Below are positions 31,673 to 40,765 of a DNA stretch of 43,608 bases, one piece after another. The notes under the pieces are model-generated. The model saw nothing but the letters and a program-made list of their open reading frames with translations. It did not search any database and was not told the origin of the DNA. Source of the stretch: Candidatus Eisenbergiella merdavium (lineage in GTDB: Bacteria; Bacillota; Clostridia; Lachnospirales; Lachnospiraceae); contig DWWS01000012.1 of the NCBI GenBank assembly GCA_019119595.1, forward strand, positions 1 through 43,608, read 5' to 3'. The position numbers and the translations under genes are program-made. Position 1 is the stretch's first letter; every line of letters begins with the position of its first letter.

Positions 31673-32323
31673 ATGAGACTGAAGAACGTACCCGGCTCAA
31701 GGGAAGCCATTGCGGAGAGCCGTTTTGTCATACAGAACCCGCAGGAGCATGCGGGAAAATGGAACGAGGTATTCGGACGGACGGCTCCGCTTCATATAGA
31801 GATCGGCATGGGAAAGGGCCGGTTTCTCATGGAAATGGCGGCTCTTCATCCGGATATTAATTACATCGGGATTGAAAAATATTCCAGCGTGCTGATCCGG
31901 GCCATTCAGAAGATGGAGGAAAACGAGCTTGCGAATGTGCGTTTCATCCGGATGGATGCGGAGGAGCTTACGGAGGTGTTCGGCGCGGGAGAGGCGGACC
32001 GGATCTATCTGAATTTTTCCGATCCCTGGCCCAAGGACAGGCATGCAAAGAGACGGCTTCCCTCCAGGCAGTTTCTGGCCCGCTATGCTCAGATCCTGAA
32101 GCCGGAGGGGACGATCGAGTTCAAGACGGATAACCGGCCGCTGTTTGATTTTGCCCTGGAGGAGCTGGAGCCTGCGGGCTGGGAGGCGGAGGCGGTGACC
32201 TTCGACCTGCATGCGGATGAAGGGCTGATGCAGGGAAATGTGATGACGGAGTATGAAGCGCGCTTTTCGGCGGCAGGAAACCCCATCTGCAAATATATCA
32301 TACACAGAAGGGACGGCCATTGA
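31673..32323 (+). CDS. trmB: tRNA (guanine-N7-)-methyltransferase
   Basis: This 216-residue S-adenosylmethionine-dependent enzyme makes 7-methylguanosine at position 46 of tRNA. The cofactor loop is LHIEIGMGKGRFLMEMA (about residues 41-57); YIGIEKY and IYLNFSDPWPKDRHAKRRL (about residues 107-125) are the TrmB hallmark. FKTDNRPLFDF and TEYEARF complete the family pattern. GGAGG lies upstream at a slightly long distance (about 12 bases) from the ATG. It is monocistronic: divergent from the carboxypeptidase gene and followed by a GC hairpin that includes its stop codon. Confidence 0.95.
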   Translation: MRLKNVPGSREAIAESRFVIQNPQEHAGKWNEVFGRTAPLHIEIGMGKGRFLMEMAALHPDINYIGIEKYSSVLIRAIQKMEENELANVRFIRMDAEELTEVFGAGEADRIYLNFSDPWPKDRHAKRRLPSRQFLARYAQILKPEGTIEFKTDNRPLFDFALEELEPAGWEAEAVTFDLHADEGLMQGNVMTEYEARFSAAGNPICKYIIHRRDGH

Positions 32324-32333
32324 GGCCGTCCCT
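32309..32333 (+). terminator. Hairpin over the trmB stop codon, probable terminator
   Basis: GGGACGGCC (32310-32318) and GGCCGTCCC (32324-32332) are exact inverted copies; the 5-base loop holds most of the stop codon. Only a weak T-rich stretch follows, so efficiency is uncertain. Confidence 0.6.
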
Positions 32334-32395
32334 GTTACAATGCTTTTATATGATCCGGGAACCGCACATCCCCTGTGAGCGGCATCCGGAGAAGA

Positions 32396-33019
32396 TCAGG
32401 CATTCCTTTGATCGAACCAGCAGAGTGCAAGCTCCTTCAGACCGGGGATGATTTTTCTGATTTCCACGTTGGTGGTGTTGATACAGAGGTCATAGCCCTC
32501 CCGGTCGCCCCATTTCCTGTCGGTGAGCAGCCTTTGATGGCGTGCGCGGCCCGCGTCGATCTGGCGGATCTTCTTTTCCAGATCACGGTCGGTCAGCTGT
32601 TCCGAATCCGAAGCCCGCTCCCTGCAGCGCCTTACCTTCCAGTCCATATCGGCGTAGACAAACAGCCTCAGCGGGGCATAGCTTTCCAGAATGACGCCGG
32701 AGCATCGCCCCACCATCACGCAGTCGCCCTGCCCGGCAAGCTCCCTGATGATCTGCTGCTGCGTATTGAGCACCTTCAGCTCATTTTCAGATGTCGGATC
32801 GGAATAGAAATAGAAGGAATGTCCAAAGGTAAGGGGCACGTTGACGGTCAGCCCCTTTCTCAGCACATTTTCCACATATCCTTCATCCAGGTCGCATTTT
32901 TCCGCAATGGAAGACACGATTTCCCTGTCGTAATAGGCAAAGCCGAGCGCGTCTGCAAGACGCTTTCCCACCTCGCGGCCTCCGCTGCCGAATTCACGGC
33001 TGATTGTGATGATCCTCAT
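32396..33019 (-). CDS. Cytidylate kinase-like family protein
   Basis: This 207-residue protein starts MRIITISREFGSGGREVGKR, a P-loop of the cytidylate kinase-like (Cytidylate_kin2) family that differs from Cmk proper. Other visible blocks are the YYDREIVSSIAEK substrate segment, GDCVMVGRCSGVIL and DREGYDLCINTTN near the C-terminus. True substrate is not known for most such proteins; phosphorylation of a nucleotide or similar small molecule is assumed. Start 33019 is chosen because AAAGGAGG is about nine bases before it; a longer reading from 33040 lacks this. It converges with trmB and is monocistronic. Confidence 0.85.
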   Translation of the reverse strand: MRIITISREFGSGGREVGKRLADALGFAYYDREIVSSIAEKCDLDEGYVENVLRKGLTVNVPLTFGHSFYFYSDPTSENELKVLNTQQQIIRELAGQGDCVMVGRCSGVILESYAPLRLFVYADMDWKVRRCRERASDSEQLTDRDLEKKIRQIDAGRARHQRLLTDRKWGDREGYDLCINTTNVEIRKIIPGLKELALCWFDQRNA

Positions 33020-33149
33020 AGATGATCGCCTCCTTTGCAAAGCCGGTTGTCGAAAAATCCTTCCTTCACCCTCAGCGTAGTCCTGTTTGGAGGATTTGTC
33101 AATCGCTTTTCCGCGGCGATCTTTTCGCGGTTTTTGGGGGGCTTTCGGT

Positions 33150-34676
33150 TTACCCTTCTTTCAGGCCTTCCTTTACCTCAAAATCCGTTACATCCATGAC
33201 TGCGCCGGTCGGGCCGCCCGCGAATGCGTACAGGCCCGCCACAACGCCCGTAAAGCATTTTCCGGCGCCTTCGCAGGCAAGAAAGCGGGTGGAGGCGCTG
33301 CAGAGCGGCTGAAAAGGGCCGCCGTTCAGGGCTGCTTCAAAGAAATAGAATTCCTTTTGGCCGCGGATGCGGAGCCGGACTGTTCCCTCCTCTATGGGAG
33401 AACAGAAGGGGATCTGGAAAAAATCCTCCGCATTTTTCTCCACAAAAAGCACGTTGCCGGAGGGAGTTCTGCGTTTCCCCGCACGGTAGTGGAAATCGGA
33501 GGCAAGAAGGACGGCAAGCCCTGCCTCGTCCCCGATGCATTCCGGAGTAAAGGTGAATTCGGCTTCTATGCAGCAGTCGAAATCCGGCTGTCTGACGGCC
33601 GCAAAGGACGCACTTTTTTTATCCTGAAACGTGACGCGCGACGGAATGAGCTTCAGGCTCCCTCCGCCCTTTTGGTAATGGGAAAAATCCGGCCTTCTGA
33701 GAAAAATCCATTCCGGCTCCCATGCGCTGTTGTTCAGGTCGGGTTTCCAGGCAGGAACGGGCCTCTGAGCGGACCAGAGCGGGCCGTTGCAGACAAGGGA
33801 CGCCTTTGCAGCCAGGGCAGAAGGGGCGCAGGATATGCGGGGCCAGCCGTTTTCCCAGACTACCGGCGTGAGAAAGGTCTCACGGCCCAGATGGGTCATG
33901 GTCCGCCTGGAAAGACGGGTGGCGAGATGGATGATCCACCAGCTTCCCTGATGATCCTGAAACAGGTCGCCGTGACCGGAGCACTGCACCTCCTTGGAGG
34001 TATCGTGAGCATTGGTCAGAATCGGGTTATGGGGACAGGCCTCATAGGGGCCGAAAAGGGCTTCGCTGCGCGCCAGAGTGATCATGTGGTTGAAATTGGT
34101 TCCGCCCTCCGCCGCCATCAGATAATAGAAGCCGTCGATCCGGTAGATGTGCGGCGCTTCCAGAAAGCCGCCGCCGATCCCGGACCAAACGGTATACGGC
34201 CCCTGAAGGATCCTTCCGTCCGAAAGGTCGATTTCCTCCAGAGTGATCTCTTCCAAGCCGGGATGGAGGGAAGCGTTGGTGCAGTAGTAGGCTTTCCCGT
34301 CTTCAAAGTACAGGGAAGGATCGATGCCGCCGACAGGCACCCAGACAGGTTTTGACCACGGGCCGGCGGGATCGGGGGAGGAGACGATAAAATTCCCGTA
34401 TCCGCTCAGCGTGGCGGTGACATAGAACATGCCGTTTTCACAGCGGATGGTGGGAGCCCAGATCCCGCCGGAATCCTTTACGTCCGCCATGGGAAAAGCA
34501 TCCGCATCCTGAACGCAGTTTCCGATCTGCGTCCAGTTCACCAGGTCGCTGCTGTGGTAGACCGGAATTCCCGGAAAGTATTCAAAAGAGCTCGTGACAA
34601 GATAGTAATCGCTTCCGGACCGGCAGATGCTCGGGTCAGGATGGAAGCCTTTCAAAACTGGATTATGATATTCCAT
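33150..34676 (-). CDS. Glycoside hydrolase family 43 (xylosidase/arabinofuranosidase-like)
   Basis: This 508-residue enzyme has a five-bladed propeller GH43 domain followed by a C-terminal beta-sandwich (about residues 320-500) as in GH43 beta-xylosidases. NPVLKGFHPDPSICRSGSDY (Asp14, catalytic base), VGGIDPSLYFEDGKAYY (middle Asp) and GGGFLEAPHIYRIDGFYYL (acid Glu) are the three catalytic sites. There is no signal peptide, so it acts on imported oligosaccharides, probably xylo- or arabino-oligomers. AAAGGAG is eight bases before the ATG and a promoter with TATACT is upstream. It lies on its own between a kinase gene and thioredoxin, 1 kb from the AraC-ABC-GH2 locus, to which it may belong functionally. 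Confidence 0.9.
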   Translation of the reverse strand: MEYHNPVLKGFHPDPSICRSGSDYYLVTSSFEYFPGIPVYHSSDLVNWTQIGNCVQDADAFPMADVKDSGGIWAPTIRCENGMFYVTATLSGYGNFIVSSPDPAGPWSKPVWVPVGGIDPSLYFEDGKAYYCTNASLHPGLEEITLEEIDLSDGRILQGPYTVWSGIGGGFLEAPHIYRIDGFYYLMAAEGGTNFNHMITLARSEALFGPYEACPHNPILTNAHDTSKEVQCSGHGDLFQDHQGSWWIIHLATRLSRRTMTHLGRETFLTPVVWENGWPRISCAPSALAAKASLVCNGPLWSAQRPVPAWKPDLNNSAWEPEWIFLRRPDFSHYQKGGGSLKLIPSRVTFQDKKSASFAAVRQPDFDCCIEAEFTFTPECIGDEAGLAVLLASDFHYRAGKRRTPSGNVLFVEKNAEDFFQIPFCSPIEEGTVRLRIRGQKEFYFFEAALNGGPFQPLCSASTRFLACEGAGKCFTGVVAGLYAFAGGPTGAVMDVTDFEVKEGLKEG

Positions 34677-34705
34677 AGTGGGACTCCTTTCTGAATTCTG
34701 CCATC

Positions 34706-34735
34706 AGTATAGCACCTTTTCGGACATCCTGACAG
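34706..34735 (-). promoter_or_regulatory. Predicted promoter of the GH43 gene
   Basis: On the minus strand CTGTCA (34730-34735) and TATACT (34706-34711) are 18 bases apart, and a TG lies before the -10 (extended -10). Confidence 0.5.
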
Positions 34736-34739
34736 GCGG

Positions 34740-35098
34740 CAAAATTTATGTCCTTCCGGATGATGCACAAAAGGCGGGGTTACAGTTCGCCGGATTGCCA
34801 GCGAGCTTTAACAAAGCGGGAATGGAGCCGGATGAAAAGGAGAAATTGGCCTTGCAAAGAAACGGATTGTGTAATATGCTATGGATGAGGCCGGACGGAA
34901 GCGACAGCGCTCTTTTCCCGGGCGCGCGCATGGAGACGTCCGGAATCGTTTATACTAAAAAACACAGCATGCAGAAAGACCGCAGGGAGCAGACGGCAGG
35001 ACACAGACGGCAGGGAGTGGACAGCAGGATACGGCCTGCCGGGACGGAAGACTGAAGGCAGCCGGAAAACAGGCTTCGCGCGGTGAAAGGAGAGGTAT
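34740..35098 (+). other. Spacer before thioredoxin with a possible promoter, no credible gene
   Basis: No gene is supported. TTGCAA (34852-34857) and TATGCT (34875-34880) are 17 bases apart and could drive thioredoxin, although the leader would then exceed 200 bases. At about 34980-35040 GGCAG(G)-type units recur (GACGGCAGGACACAGACGGCAGG), a short imperfect repeat of unknown meaning. Confidence 0.35.
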
Positions 35099-35419
35099 AT
35101 GGAATATAAATTTACATCAGCGAATTTTGAGGAAGAGGTATTAAAATCCGACAAGCCCGTGCTTGTGGATTTCTACGCGGACTGGTGCGGCCCCTGCAAG
35201 ATGATGGCGCCGGTGGTGGCGCAGCTTGCGGATGAGCTGGAGGGAAAAGCCAAAGTCGGAAAGCTCAATATCGACGACTGCATGGACGTCGCCGGAAAAT
35301 ACCGGGTGATGAACATCCCCACCTTCCTGGTGTTCAGGGACGGACAGGAGAAGGAGAGGATCGTGGGAGCAGTTTCCAAAAACGAGCTTCTGAAAAAAAT
35401 CGAGCAGGCCATGGGATGA
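35099..35419 (+). CDS. trxA: Thioredoxin
   Basis: This 106-residue cytoplasmic protein reduces disulfides. The active site is WCGPC (Cys30, Cys33) in VLVDFYADWCGPCKMMAPVV, and the cis-proline loop is NIPTFLVFRDGQ. Size and motifs are standard. AAAGGAGAGG lies before the ATG. A terminator follows at 35461-35493, so it is transcribed alone. Confidence 0.96.
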   Translation: MEYKFTSANFEEEVLKSDKPVLVDFYADWCGPCKMMAPVVAQLADELEGKAKVGKLNIDDCMDVAGKYRVMNIPTFLVFRDGQEKERIVGAVSKNELLKKIEQAMG

Positions 35420-35460
35420 CCGGAGAAAACGGCCGGATATGCCTGTATCATTTGGAAGAA

Positions 35461-35493
35461 AAGCGCAGCACGCGACAGCGGCTGCGCTTTTTT
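35461..35493 (+). terminator. Terminator of thioredoxin gene
   Basis: AGCGCAGC (35462-35469) pairs with GCTGCGCT (35481-35488) and a run of T follows (35488-35493). A second small hairpin with GCCCG/CGGGC (35500-35510) and a T-run lies just after, close to the end of the convergent AraC gene. Confidence 0.8.
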
Positions 35494-35524
35494 CAGTCTG
35501 CCCGACGGGCGCGCGTTTTTTTGA

Positions 35525-37825
35525 TCAGTGTCCTTCTGAATCGGAGGAAGCCGCCTTTTCCTTATATTTTCCCGGCGTGATGCCCTGCAGCCTGCGGAAG
35601 ATGCGGATGAAGGCGCTGCTGTCCACGAAGCCGGTCATCTGGGCGATGTCCGCGATCTTCAGATCGGTTTCCTTAAGCAGGGTGAGGGAATTGGCGATGC
35701 GCACCTCATAGAGATAATCCACCACGCTCTTCTGGTACTGTTCTTTAAACTTCCGGGAAAGATAAGAGGGGGAAAGCCGGAAGTGCTCCGCAACGGTATT
35801 CAGGTTGATGTTGGCGTCAAAATAATTGTTGTCAATGAACCGGCGGATGTCCTGTCCCCATCGGTCCGGAGATGCGCTTTTTTTCATTTCGGAGATTTCC
35901 ATGGCAGCCTCCAGATAGGCCTGCCGGGTCTGGGAAAGAGCGCTGGGCAGGGACTGGGAGAAGAAGGATTCCTTCAGGAAATCAAGGGCTTCCGTCTGAA
36001 ATCCATAGTGGGTCTGGCAGTAAAGCTGCAGCCTTGCCGTGGCCTGATAAAAGAAATAGTAGCAGCTTTTGGCATCCGCCCAGGACAGATGGTCCAGATT
36101 CTTCTCGATGGCTCTGAAATAATCCAGAATCTGCCCCTGATTTCCGGTGACTACAAGGTTGGTGACATATTCGCTGGTATTTAACGGGATGGAGCTGATG
36201 GACTGCTCCTGCGGGATGGAACAGTAGCAGCAGATCCGGCCGGCATCGGACAGCTTCTGATATTCCAGAGCGGTATCTGCCTGCAGGTAAGCATCCGGAA
36301 TCTGTTCCTTTTGAAAAAGCAGGCTGATTCCCGCGCGCAGGGAGAGACGGAAGGAATTCTGGAGAAAGTCCAGCAGTCTCTTTGTCAGCGCCTCGATCTG
36401 TTCCAGAGGATGCGGGCAGGAGGAGGGGACGTTCAAAAGCACGGATATTTTCTGTCTGCGGACGCAGAAATACTGATCCGTAAAAACCTCCTGCAAGAGC
36501 TCGCGGAATACATTTTCAATGGTAAAAACAGTCAGGTCGAGAGGGCTGTCCGGGCCGTCAAGGTCTCCTGTCTTTTCGATGAAAAGAGAGACCACGCATA
36601 CGCGGTCAAAGGACAGGTTGATGGAAAACTGCTCGGCAACATGATCCGGAATCTGGGAAAATTCGATCTCACCGGACAGGATTTTCTGCAGATAGTTATT
36701 TTTCAGAAGATCCTTCTGTCGTTCGATCTCATTCCGGCTTTGGGTGAGGATTTTCATGATCAGATGATATTCATTTTTATCCGCTTCCAGCGGACCGTCC
36801 GTCTTTTGGATAAACTGCAGGATCCTGGAAACGGGCTCATAATTTTTCCTTGAATAATAGGTAATAACGGCAATTCCTGCCAGAATACAGAAAAGGATGG
36901 TAAAGAGCATGACCATGAGCAGCGGCTTCGTCTGGGAGCGGTATTCCGCCATCCTTGTGATGGAGATCAGAGCCGTGCCGGAGATCTGGAGGGGAAAGGA
37001 ATCCACGATCAGCGAATCTTCCCCCTTCACCGTATAAGTGGAAAGCTCATGCCTGTCCCCGAAAAATTCCTCCAGCGGCAGGGAGGACAGACGAAGGTCT
37101 GTATCTCCGGTGGCGAGAAATACGCTGTCCTGGCCGATCAGGGCGAAAACAGGAGACACGTCCGCAAGAAGCTGCCCCTGAAGGCGGTCCAGCAGGCTGG
37201 TTTTGTCAAGCTGGATGCAGAGAATGGCGGAGGGATTGCCGGATATATTGGTCAGAATGGTCTGGGCGACGGTCACAAAGCCTTCCGTTTCGGAGGCATA
37301 GCAGATGATCCGGCTCTGCTCAAGCGCCTGAAAAATGAGTTCCCAATCTCCGGCAGACAGAAGATCGCTCTGGCTTTCCATATAGGAGAGCATGGGAAAC
37401 GTATAGACGGACGATGCGTTTACGATATAATCCGAGGAGGGAAAGTACAGGCTGATCTGCTGGATCAGGCTGTTGGAGACCTGAAGGGAGGCCAGGTCCT
37501 TTTTCAGGTAATATCTGTCCATGTAAGGGTTGGAGCCCGGTGTGGATTTCCCGCTGGAAAGGGCGGCCGTATATTTGTTGATCTGGAGGTGGGAACCGAG
37601 ATTGATGGCGTCCCGGAAGGCCGCGTTGATCTCCTGGGCAGAATTTTCCAGAACCAGACGCTGGTTGGAAAGGATACGCTGCCTGAGGGCACCATAGCTG
37701 TGATAATAATAAATGGAGCAGATCAGAAGAGGGAGCAGGAGGACGCTTCCATAGGACAGAAGCTGCTGCCAGAACAGCCGCGTTTTCTTTTGTTCCCTTC
37801 TTCCATGAAATAACTGCCTTGTCAT
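35525..37825 (-). CDS. Membrane-bound AraC-family regulator with extracytoplasmic sensor
   Basis: This 766-residue regulator has a transmembrane helix (about residues 27-44, YGSVLLLPLLICSIYYYH), an outside sensor domain of about 250 residues, a second helix (LLMVMLFTILFCILAGIAVI, about residue 300), a cytoplasmic linker and a C-terminal AraC DNA-binding domain. The latter shows INLNTVAEHFRLSPSYLSRK and IADIAQMTGFVDSSAFIRIF, followed by GITPGKYK. Such one-component regulators sit beside LplA-type ABC importers in Firmicutes and switch them on when a sugar or its binding protein is sensed outside. Here the importer genes start divergently at 38128, so these are the likely targets. GAGGAG precedes the ATG. 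Confidence 0.93.
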   Translation of the reverse strand: MTRQLFHGRREQKKTRLFWQQLLSYGSVLLLPLLICSIYYYHSYGALRQRILSNQRLVLENSAQEINAAFRDAINLGSHLQINKYTAALSSGKSTPGSNPYMDRYYLKKDLASLQVSNSLIQQISLYFPSSDYIVNASSVYTFPMLSYMESQSDLLSAGDWELIFQALEQSRIICYASETEGFVTVAQTILTNISGNPSAILCIQLDKTSLLDRLQGQLLADVSPVFALIGQDSVFLATGDTDLRLSSLPLEEFFGDRHELSTYTVKGEDSLIVDSFPLQISGTALISITRMAEYRSQTKPLLMVMLFTILFCILAGIAVITYYSRKNYEPVSRILQFIQKTDGPLEADKNEYHLIMKILTQSRNEIERQKDLLKNNYLQKILSGEIEFSQIPDHVAEQFSINLSFDRVCVVSLFIEKTGDLDGPDSPLDLTVFTIENVFRELLQEVFTDQYFCVRRQKISVLLNVPSSCPHPLEQIEALTKRLLDFLQNSFRLSLRAGISLLFQKEQIPDAYLQADTALEYQKLSDAGRICCYCSIPQEQSISSIPLNTSEYVTNLVVTGNQGQILDYFRAIEKNLDHLSWADAKSCYYFFYQATARLQLYCQTHYGFQTEALDFLKESFFSQSLPSALSQTRQAYLEAAMEISEMKKSASPDRWGQDIRRFIDNNYFDANINLNTVAEHFRLSPSYLSRKFKEQYQKSVVDYLYEVRIANSLTLLKETDLKIADIAQMTGFVDSSAFIRIFRRLQGITPGKYKEKAASSDSEGH

Positions 37826-38127
37826 ATTTTCTCCTCCGTCCCTCTGAAAGCTGAGGCTTCTTCCGTATTTTCCGGTAAAATTAATGATAGCACAAAAGAC
37901 GGGAACGTCGGTACGATTTTTCTAAACTGATCTTATATTTCCGAAATAAGGGGCGGGAATCAGGACGAGTGCGCTTTTCTCGCATTTACCGGAGGGCTGC
38001 GGCGGAGTATAGTTGGGACATCACCGAACAGGAGCGCGCCGGTTCGCAGAGCGATGCAGGCAGGCTGCAGATGATCAATGCAGGCCCTGCTGAGTAAAAC
38101 TGCAATGAAAAAAAGAGAGGACAGAAC
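37826..38127. promoter_or_regulatory. Divergent control region between AraC regulator and ABC importer
   Basis: The 302-base gap should hold both promoters. On the minus strand TGCTATCAT (37887-37895) looks like an extended -10 for the regulator. On the plus strand a TATATT-type -10 near 37933 is possible, but no convincing -35 is seen. No clear repeat pair for AraC binding could be picked out by eye. GAGAGGA lies six bases before the importer start. Confidence 0.35.
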
Positions 38128-39717
38128 ATGAAAAAGAGATTTTTAAAAAGACTGACCGGTCTTGCGGGAGCCTCCGTCATGCTGCTTTCCACAGTGCTTA
38201 CGGGCTGCGGCGGACAGGCATCGGAGGGACAGAGCCAGGTACAGGAGGAAGGCAGCGGGGCAGTTTCGGAAAGTGAGGAGACTCCCGTGCTCACCGTATG
38301 GGCCTACTGGACCAACAGCGATCTGTACAGCGATCAGGGAGACTGGGAATACTGGCAGGCGATAGAGGAAGCCTGCAATGTAGATCTGCAGTTCCTGGAC
38401 AGCTCAGGCGGCAAGGATGCGCTGTCGCTTCTTGCCGGAACGGACGATCTGCCCGATATCATCATTGATTATGATACGACCTTTCCCGGCGGCGTGCAGA
38501 AGATGCTGTCGGACGGCTCCATCATCGCGCTGAACGATCTGATGGATCAGGGATGCCTTCCCAACTTTAAAGCGTACCTGGAGACGGACCCTGAGGTGGA
38601 TAAGCTCTGCCGGAACGATGCGGGGCAGTACGCATGGACGCCCATGATCCGCAAACCGGATTCCCCGCTGGTATTCAACGGAAACATGATCCGTCAGGAC
38701 TGGCTGGACGAGCTTGGCCTTGAGATGCCCGAAACGGTTCAGGAAATGGAGGATGTCCTGATCGCGTTTAAGGAGCAGAAGGGCTGTGATTCCGCTTTTT
38801 CCTTTATCTATGGAAACTATAACATCATGGTCAACAGCTTCGGGATCATGGAGGGAATGTACGTGGACAGAAATGATCAGGTACATTTCGGAGCCATTGA
38901 GGATGGATATCTGGAATTTTTGACGCTCATGAACCGGTGGATGAATCTGGGAATCCTCGACCCTGACGCCTTCACGCAGGATGCGGACGCATTTTTTGCC
39001 AAGATCGCCAGCGAAAGGACCGGCCTGGTATGGGGGTATACGGGGGGCACCCTGGGAAAGATCATGACCATGCAGGAGGAAAACACCTCCATGAATTATC
39101 AGCCCGCGCCCAATCCGGTCCTGAACGAGGGCGATACTTTCATCGTAGATCAGAGCAGCTACCGCATCAATACCATCGGAGGAGCGATCGCCGCGACCTG
39201 CTCTGATCCCGAAGCGGCCGCCCGCGTCCTTGACTATACCTATGGCGAGGAAGGAAATATGCTTGCCAACTACGGTCAGGAAGGCGTGACCTATGAAATG
39301 GTGGACGGAAAACCCGTTTACACGGAGTTTGTCCTGCATAACCCGGACGGCCTGTCCATTGAAAAGGCGCTTTCCATTTATGCCGGCTGCAATAACAAGC
39401 CGTTCCTGGTGGAAAAGGACTATATGCTTGGCACCTACGCCTATGACGTACAGAAGGCTTCCCTGGAGGTCTGGGCTACACCGGACGCGACCGTGAAGGG
39501 ACTGCCGCCTCAGAGCATGACGGATGCGGAGGTACAGGAGTACAACTCGATCATGACGGATATCCAGACCTATCTGGACGAATTTAAGCTGAAATTCATT
39601 CTGGGAACGGAGCCTCTGGAGAATTTCCCTCAGTTTGTGGAGAATATCAAAAACATGAACATTGAAAGGGCGATCGAGATCCGGCAGGCGGAGTATGACA
39701 GGTATCTGGCAAGATAA
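38128..39717 (+). CDS. ABC transporter substrate-binding lipoprotein (LplA-like)
   Basis: This extracellular sugar-binding lipoprotein has 529 residues, within the long LplA/family-1 range. The signal peptide ends in the lipobox LTGC (Cys27), followed by a Gln/Glu/Ser-rich linker and the binding domain (VLTVWAYWTNSDLYSDQGDW). QYAWTPMIRKPDSP and DWLDELGLEMPETVQEMEDV are typical blocks. The ligand is probably a complex-glycan oligosaccharide, to judge by the GH2 enzyme in the same run. Two matching permeases follow after a strong hairpin (39753-39809). No ATPase is present, as usual for this class. Confidence 0.93.
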   Translation: MKKRFLKRLTGLAGASVMLLSTVLTGCGGQASEGQSQVQEEGSGAVSESEETPVLTVWAYWTNSDLYSDQGDWEYWQAIEEACNVDLQFLDSSGGKDALSLLAGTDDLPDIIIDYDTTFPGGVQKMLSDGSIIALNDLMDQGCLPNFKAYLETDPEVDKLCRNDAGQYAWTPMIRKPDSPLVFNGNMIRQDWLDELGLEMPETVQEMEDVLIAFKEQKGCDSAFSFIYGNYNIMVNSFGIMEGMYVDRNDQVHFGAIEDGYLEFLTLMNRWMNLGILDPDAFTQDADAFFAKIASERTGLVWGYTGGTLGKIMTMQEENTSMNYQPAPNPVLNEGDTFIVDQSSYRINTIGGAIAATCSDPEAAARVLDYTYGEEGNMLANYGQEGVTYEMVDGKPVYTEFVLHNPDGLSIEKALSIYAGCNNKPFLVEKDYMLGTYAYDVQKASLEVWATPDATVKGLPPQSMTDAEVQEYNSIMTDIQTYLDEFKLKFILGTEPLENFPQFVENIKNMNIERAIEIRQAEYDRYLAR

Positions 39718-39752
39718 TCAGGTATCCTGCAGGAAATAAGGGAACAGACCGG

Positions 39753-39809
39753 AACCGCCGGCACAGGCAGCAGCCGCTTTTAGAGCGAAAACCGCTGCTG
39801 CCGGCGGTT
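39753..39809 (+). other. Strong hairpin between binding protein and permease genes
   Basis: AACCGCC (39753-39759) pairs with GGCGGTT (39803-39809), and GGCAGCAGC (39766-39774) with GCTGCTGCC (39794-39802). There is no T-run. Such structures between binding-protein and permease genes usually protect the upstream message so that more binding protein is made. Confidence 0.65.
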
Positions 39810-39834
39810 TCCGGCGGAGAGAAGGTTACAGGAT

Positions 39835-40755
39835 ATGAAGAAAAAAAGCTATGCCGCCAGACTCCGGCAGAATATAAAGAGACATAAGGGACTGTATCTC
39901 ATGATTCTGCCCGTCGTGGCGTTTTATCTGGTGTTTTGCTATTATCCCATGTACGGCGCCCAGATCGCGTTCCGGGACTACACGCCGAAGCTTGGCGTCT
40001 TTCACAGCCCATGGGCCGGGCTGAGGCACTTCAGGGAATTTTTCGACAGTGTGTATTTCGGCAGGCTGATCCGGAATACCATCAGCATCAACCTGAAGAA
40101 TCTGATCTTCGGGTTCCCTGCCCCCATTTTGTTTGCGCTGCTTTTGAACGAGGTAAAGGGACAGAAATTCAAAAAGGTGGTGCAGACGGTCAGCTATATG
40201 CCCCACTTCATTTCCACGGTGGTCATTGCGGGAATGATTCTGCAGTTTACCGCCACGGACGGAGTACTGACCTGGGTCATGACGCTGTTCGGCTATCCGA
40301 AGCAGAACATGATGCTGAATCCCGATTTTTTCCAGCCGGTCTATGTGATCTCGGATATCTGGCAGAGCCTTGGCTGGGGTTCCATCATCTATATCGCGGC
40401 AATATCCGGAATCAATGCGGAGCTGTATGAGGCGGCGAGAATGGACGGGGCGGGCCGGTTCAAGCAGATGTGGCACGTGACCCTGCCGGGCATTCTGCCC
40501 ACCATCATCACCATGTTCATTCTCCGCGTGGGAAACATGATGAATCTGGGCTTTGAGAAGATCATCCTGCTCTATAATTCCTCTGTTTATGAGACGGCGG
40601 ACGTGATCTCCACCTATGTATACAGAAAGGGTCTGGTGGATCAGAGCTACAGCTTTTCCACAGCGGTGGGACTTTTCAATTCCCTGATCAACCTGCTGCT
40701 TTTGTTTCTTGCGAATAAGCTGTGCAAACGCTTGACAGAGCACAGCCTTTGGTAG
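39835..40755 (+). CDS. ABC sugar transporter permease (LplB-like)
   Basis: This 306-residue permease has six hydrophobic segments. The opening KGLYLMILPVVAFYLVFCYY and PMYGAQIAFRDYTP are hallmarks of the LplB family. The EAA loop is YEAARMDGAGRFKQMWHVTL (about residues 200-219), followed by PGILPTIITMF. Together with the next gene it forms the channel for the ligand of the LplA-like lipoprotein. The stop is just before the start of the second permease, whose ribosome binding site overlaps it. Confidence 0.95.
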   Translation: MKKKSYAARLRQNIKRHKGLYLMILPVVAFYLVFCYYPMYGAQIAFRDYTPKLGVFHSPWAGLRHFREFFDSVYFGRLIRNTISINLKNLIFGFPAPILFALLLNEVKGQKFKKVVQTVSYMPHFISTVVIAGMILQFTATDGVLTWVMTLFGYPKQNMMLNPDFFQPVYVISDIWQSLGWGSIIYIAAISGINAELYEAARMDGAGRFKQMWHVTLPGILPTIITMFILRVGNMMNLGFEKIILLYNSSVYETADVISTYVYRKGLVDQSYSFSTAVGLFNSLINLLLLFLANKLCKRLTEHSLW

Positions 40756-40765
40756 GAGAATGAAA

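Noticed and set aside
34678..35055. Open frame of 125 codons before thioredoxin
   Set aside because: It begins inside the GH43 promoter region, has no ribosome binding site, and its translation shows no domain and a composition typical of noncoding DNA.
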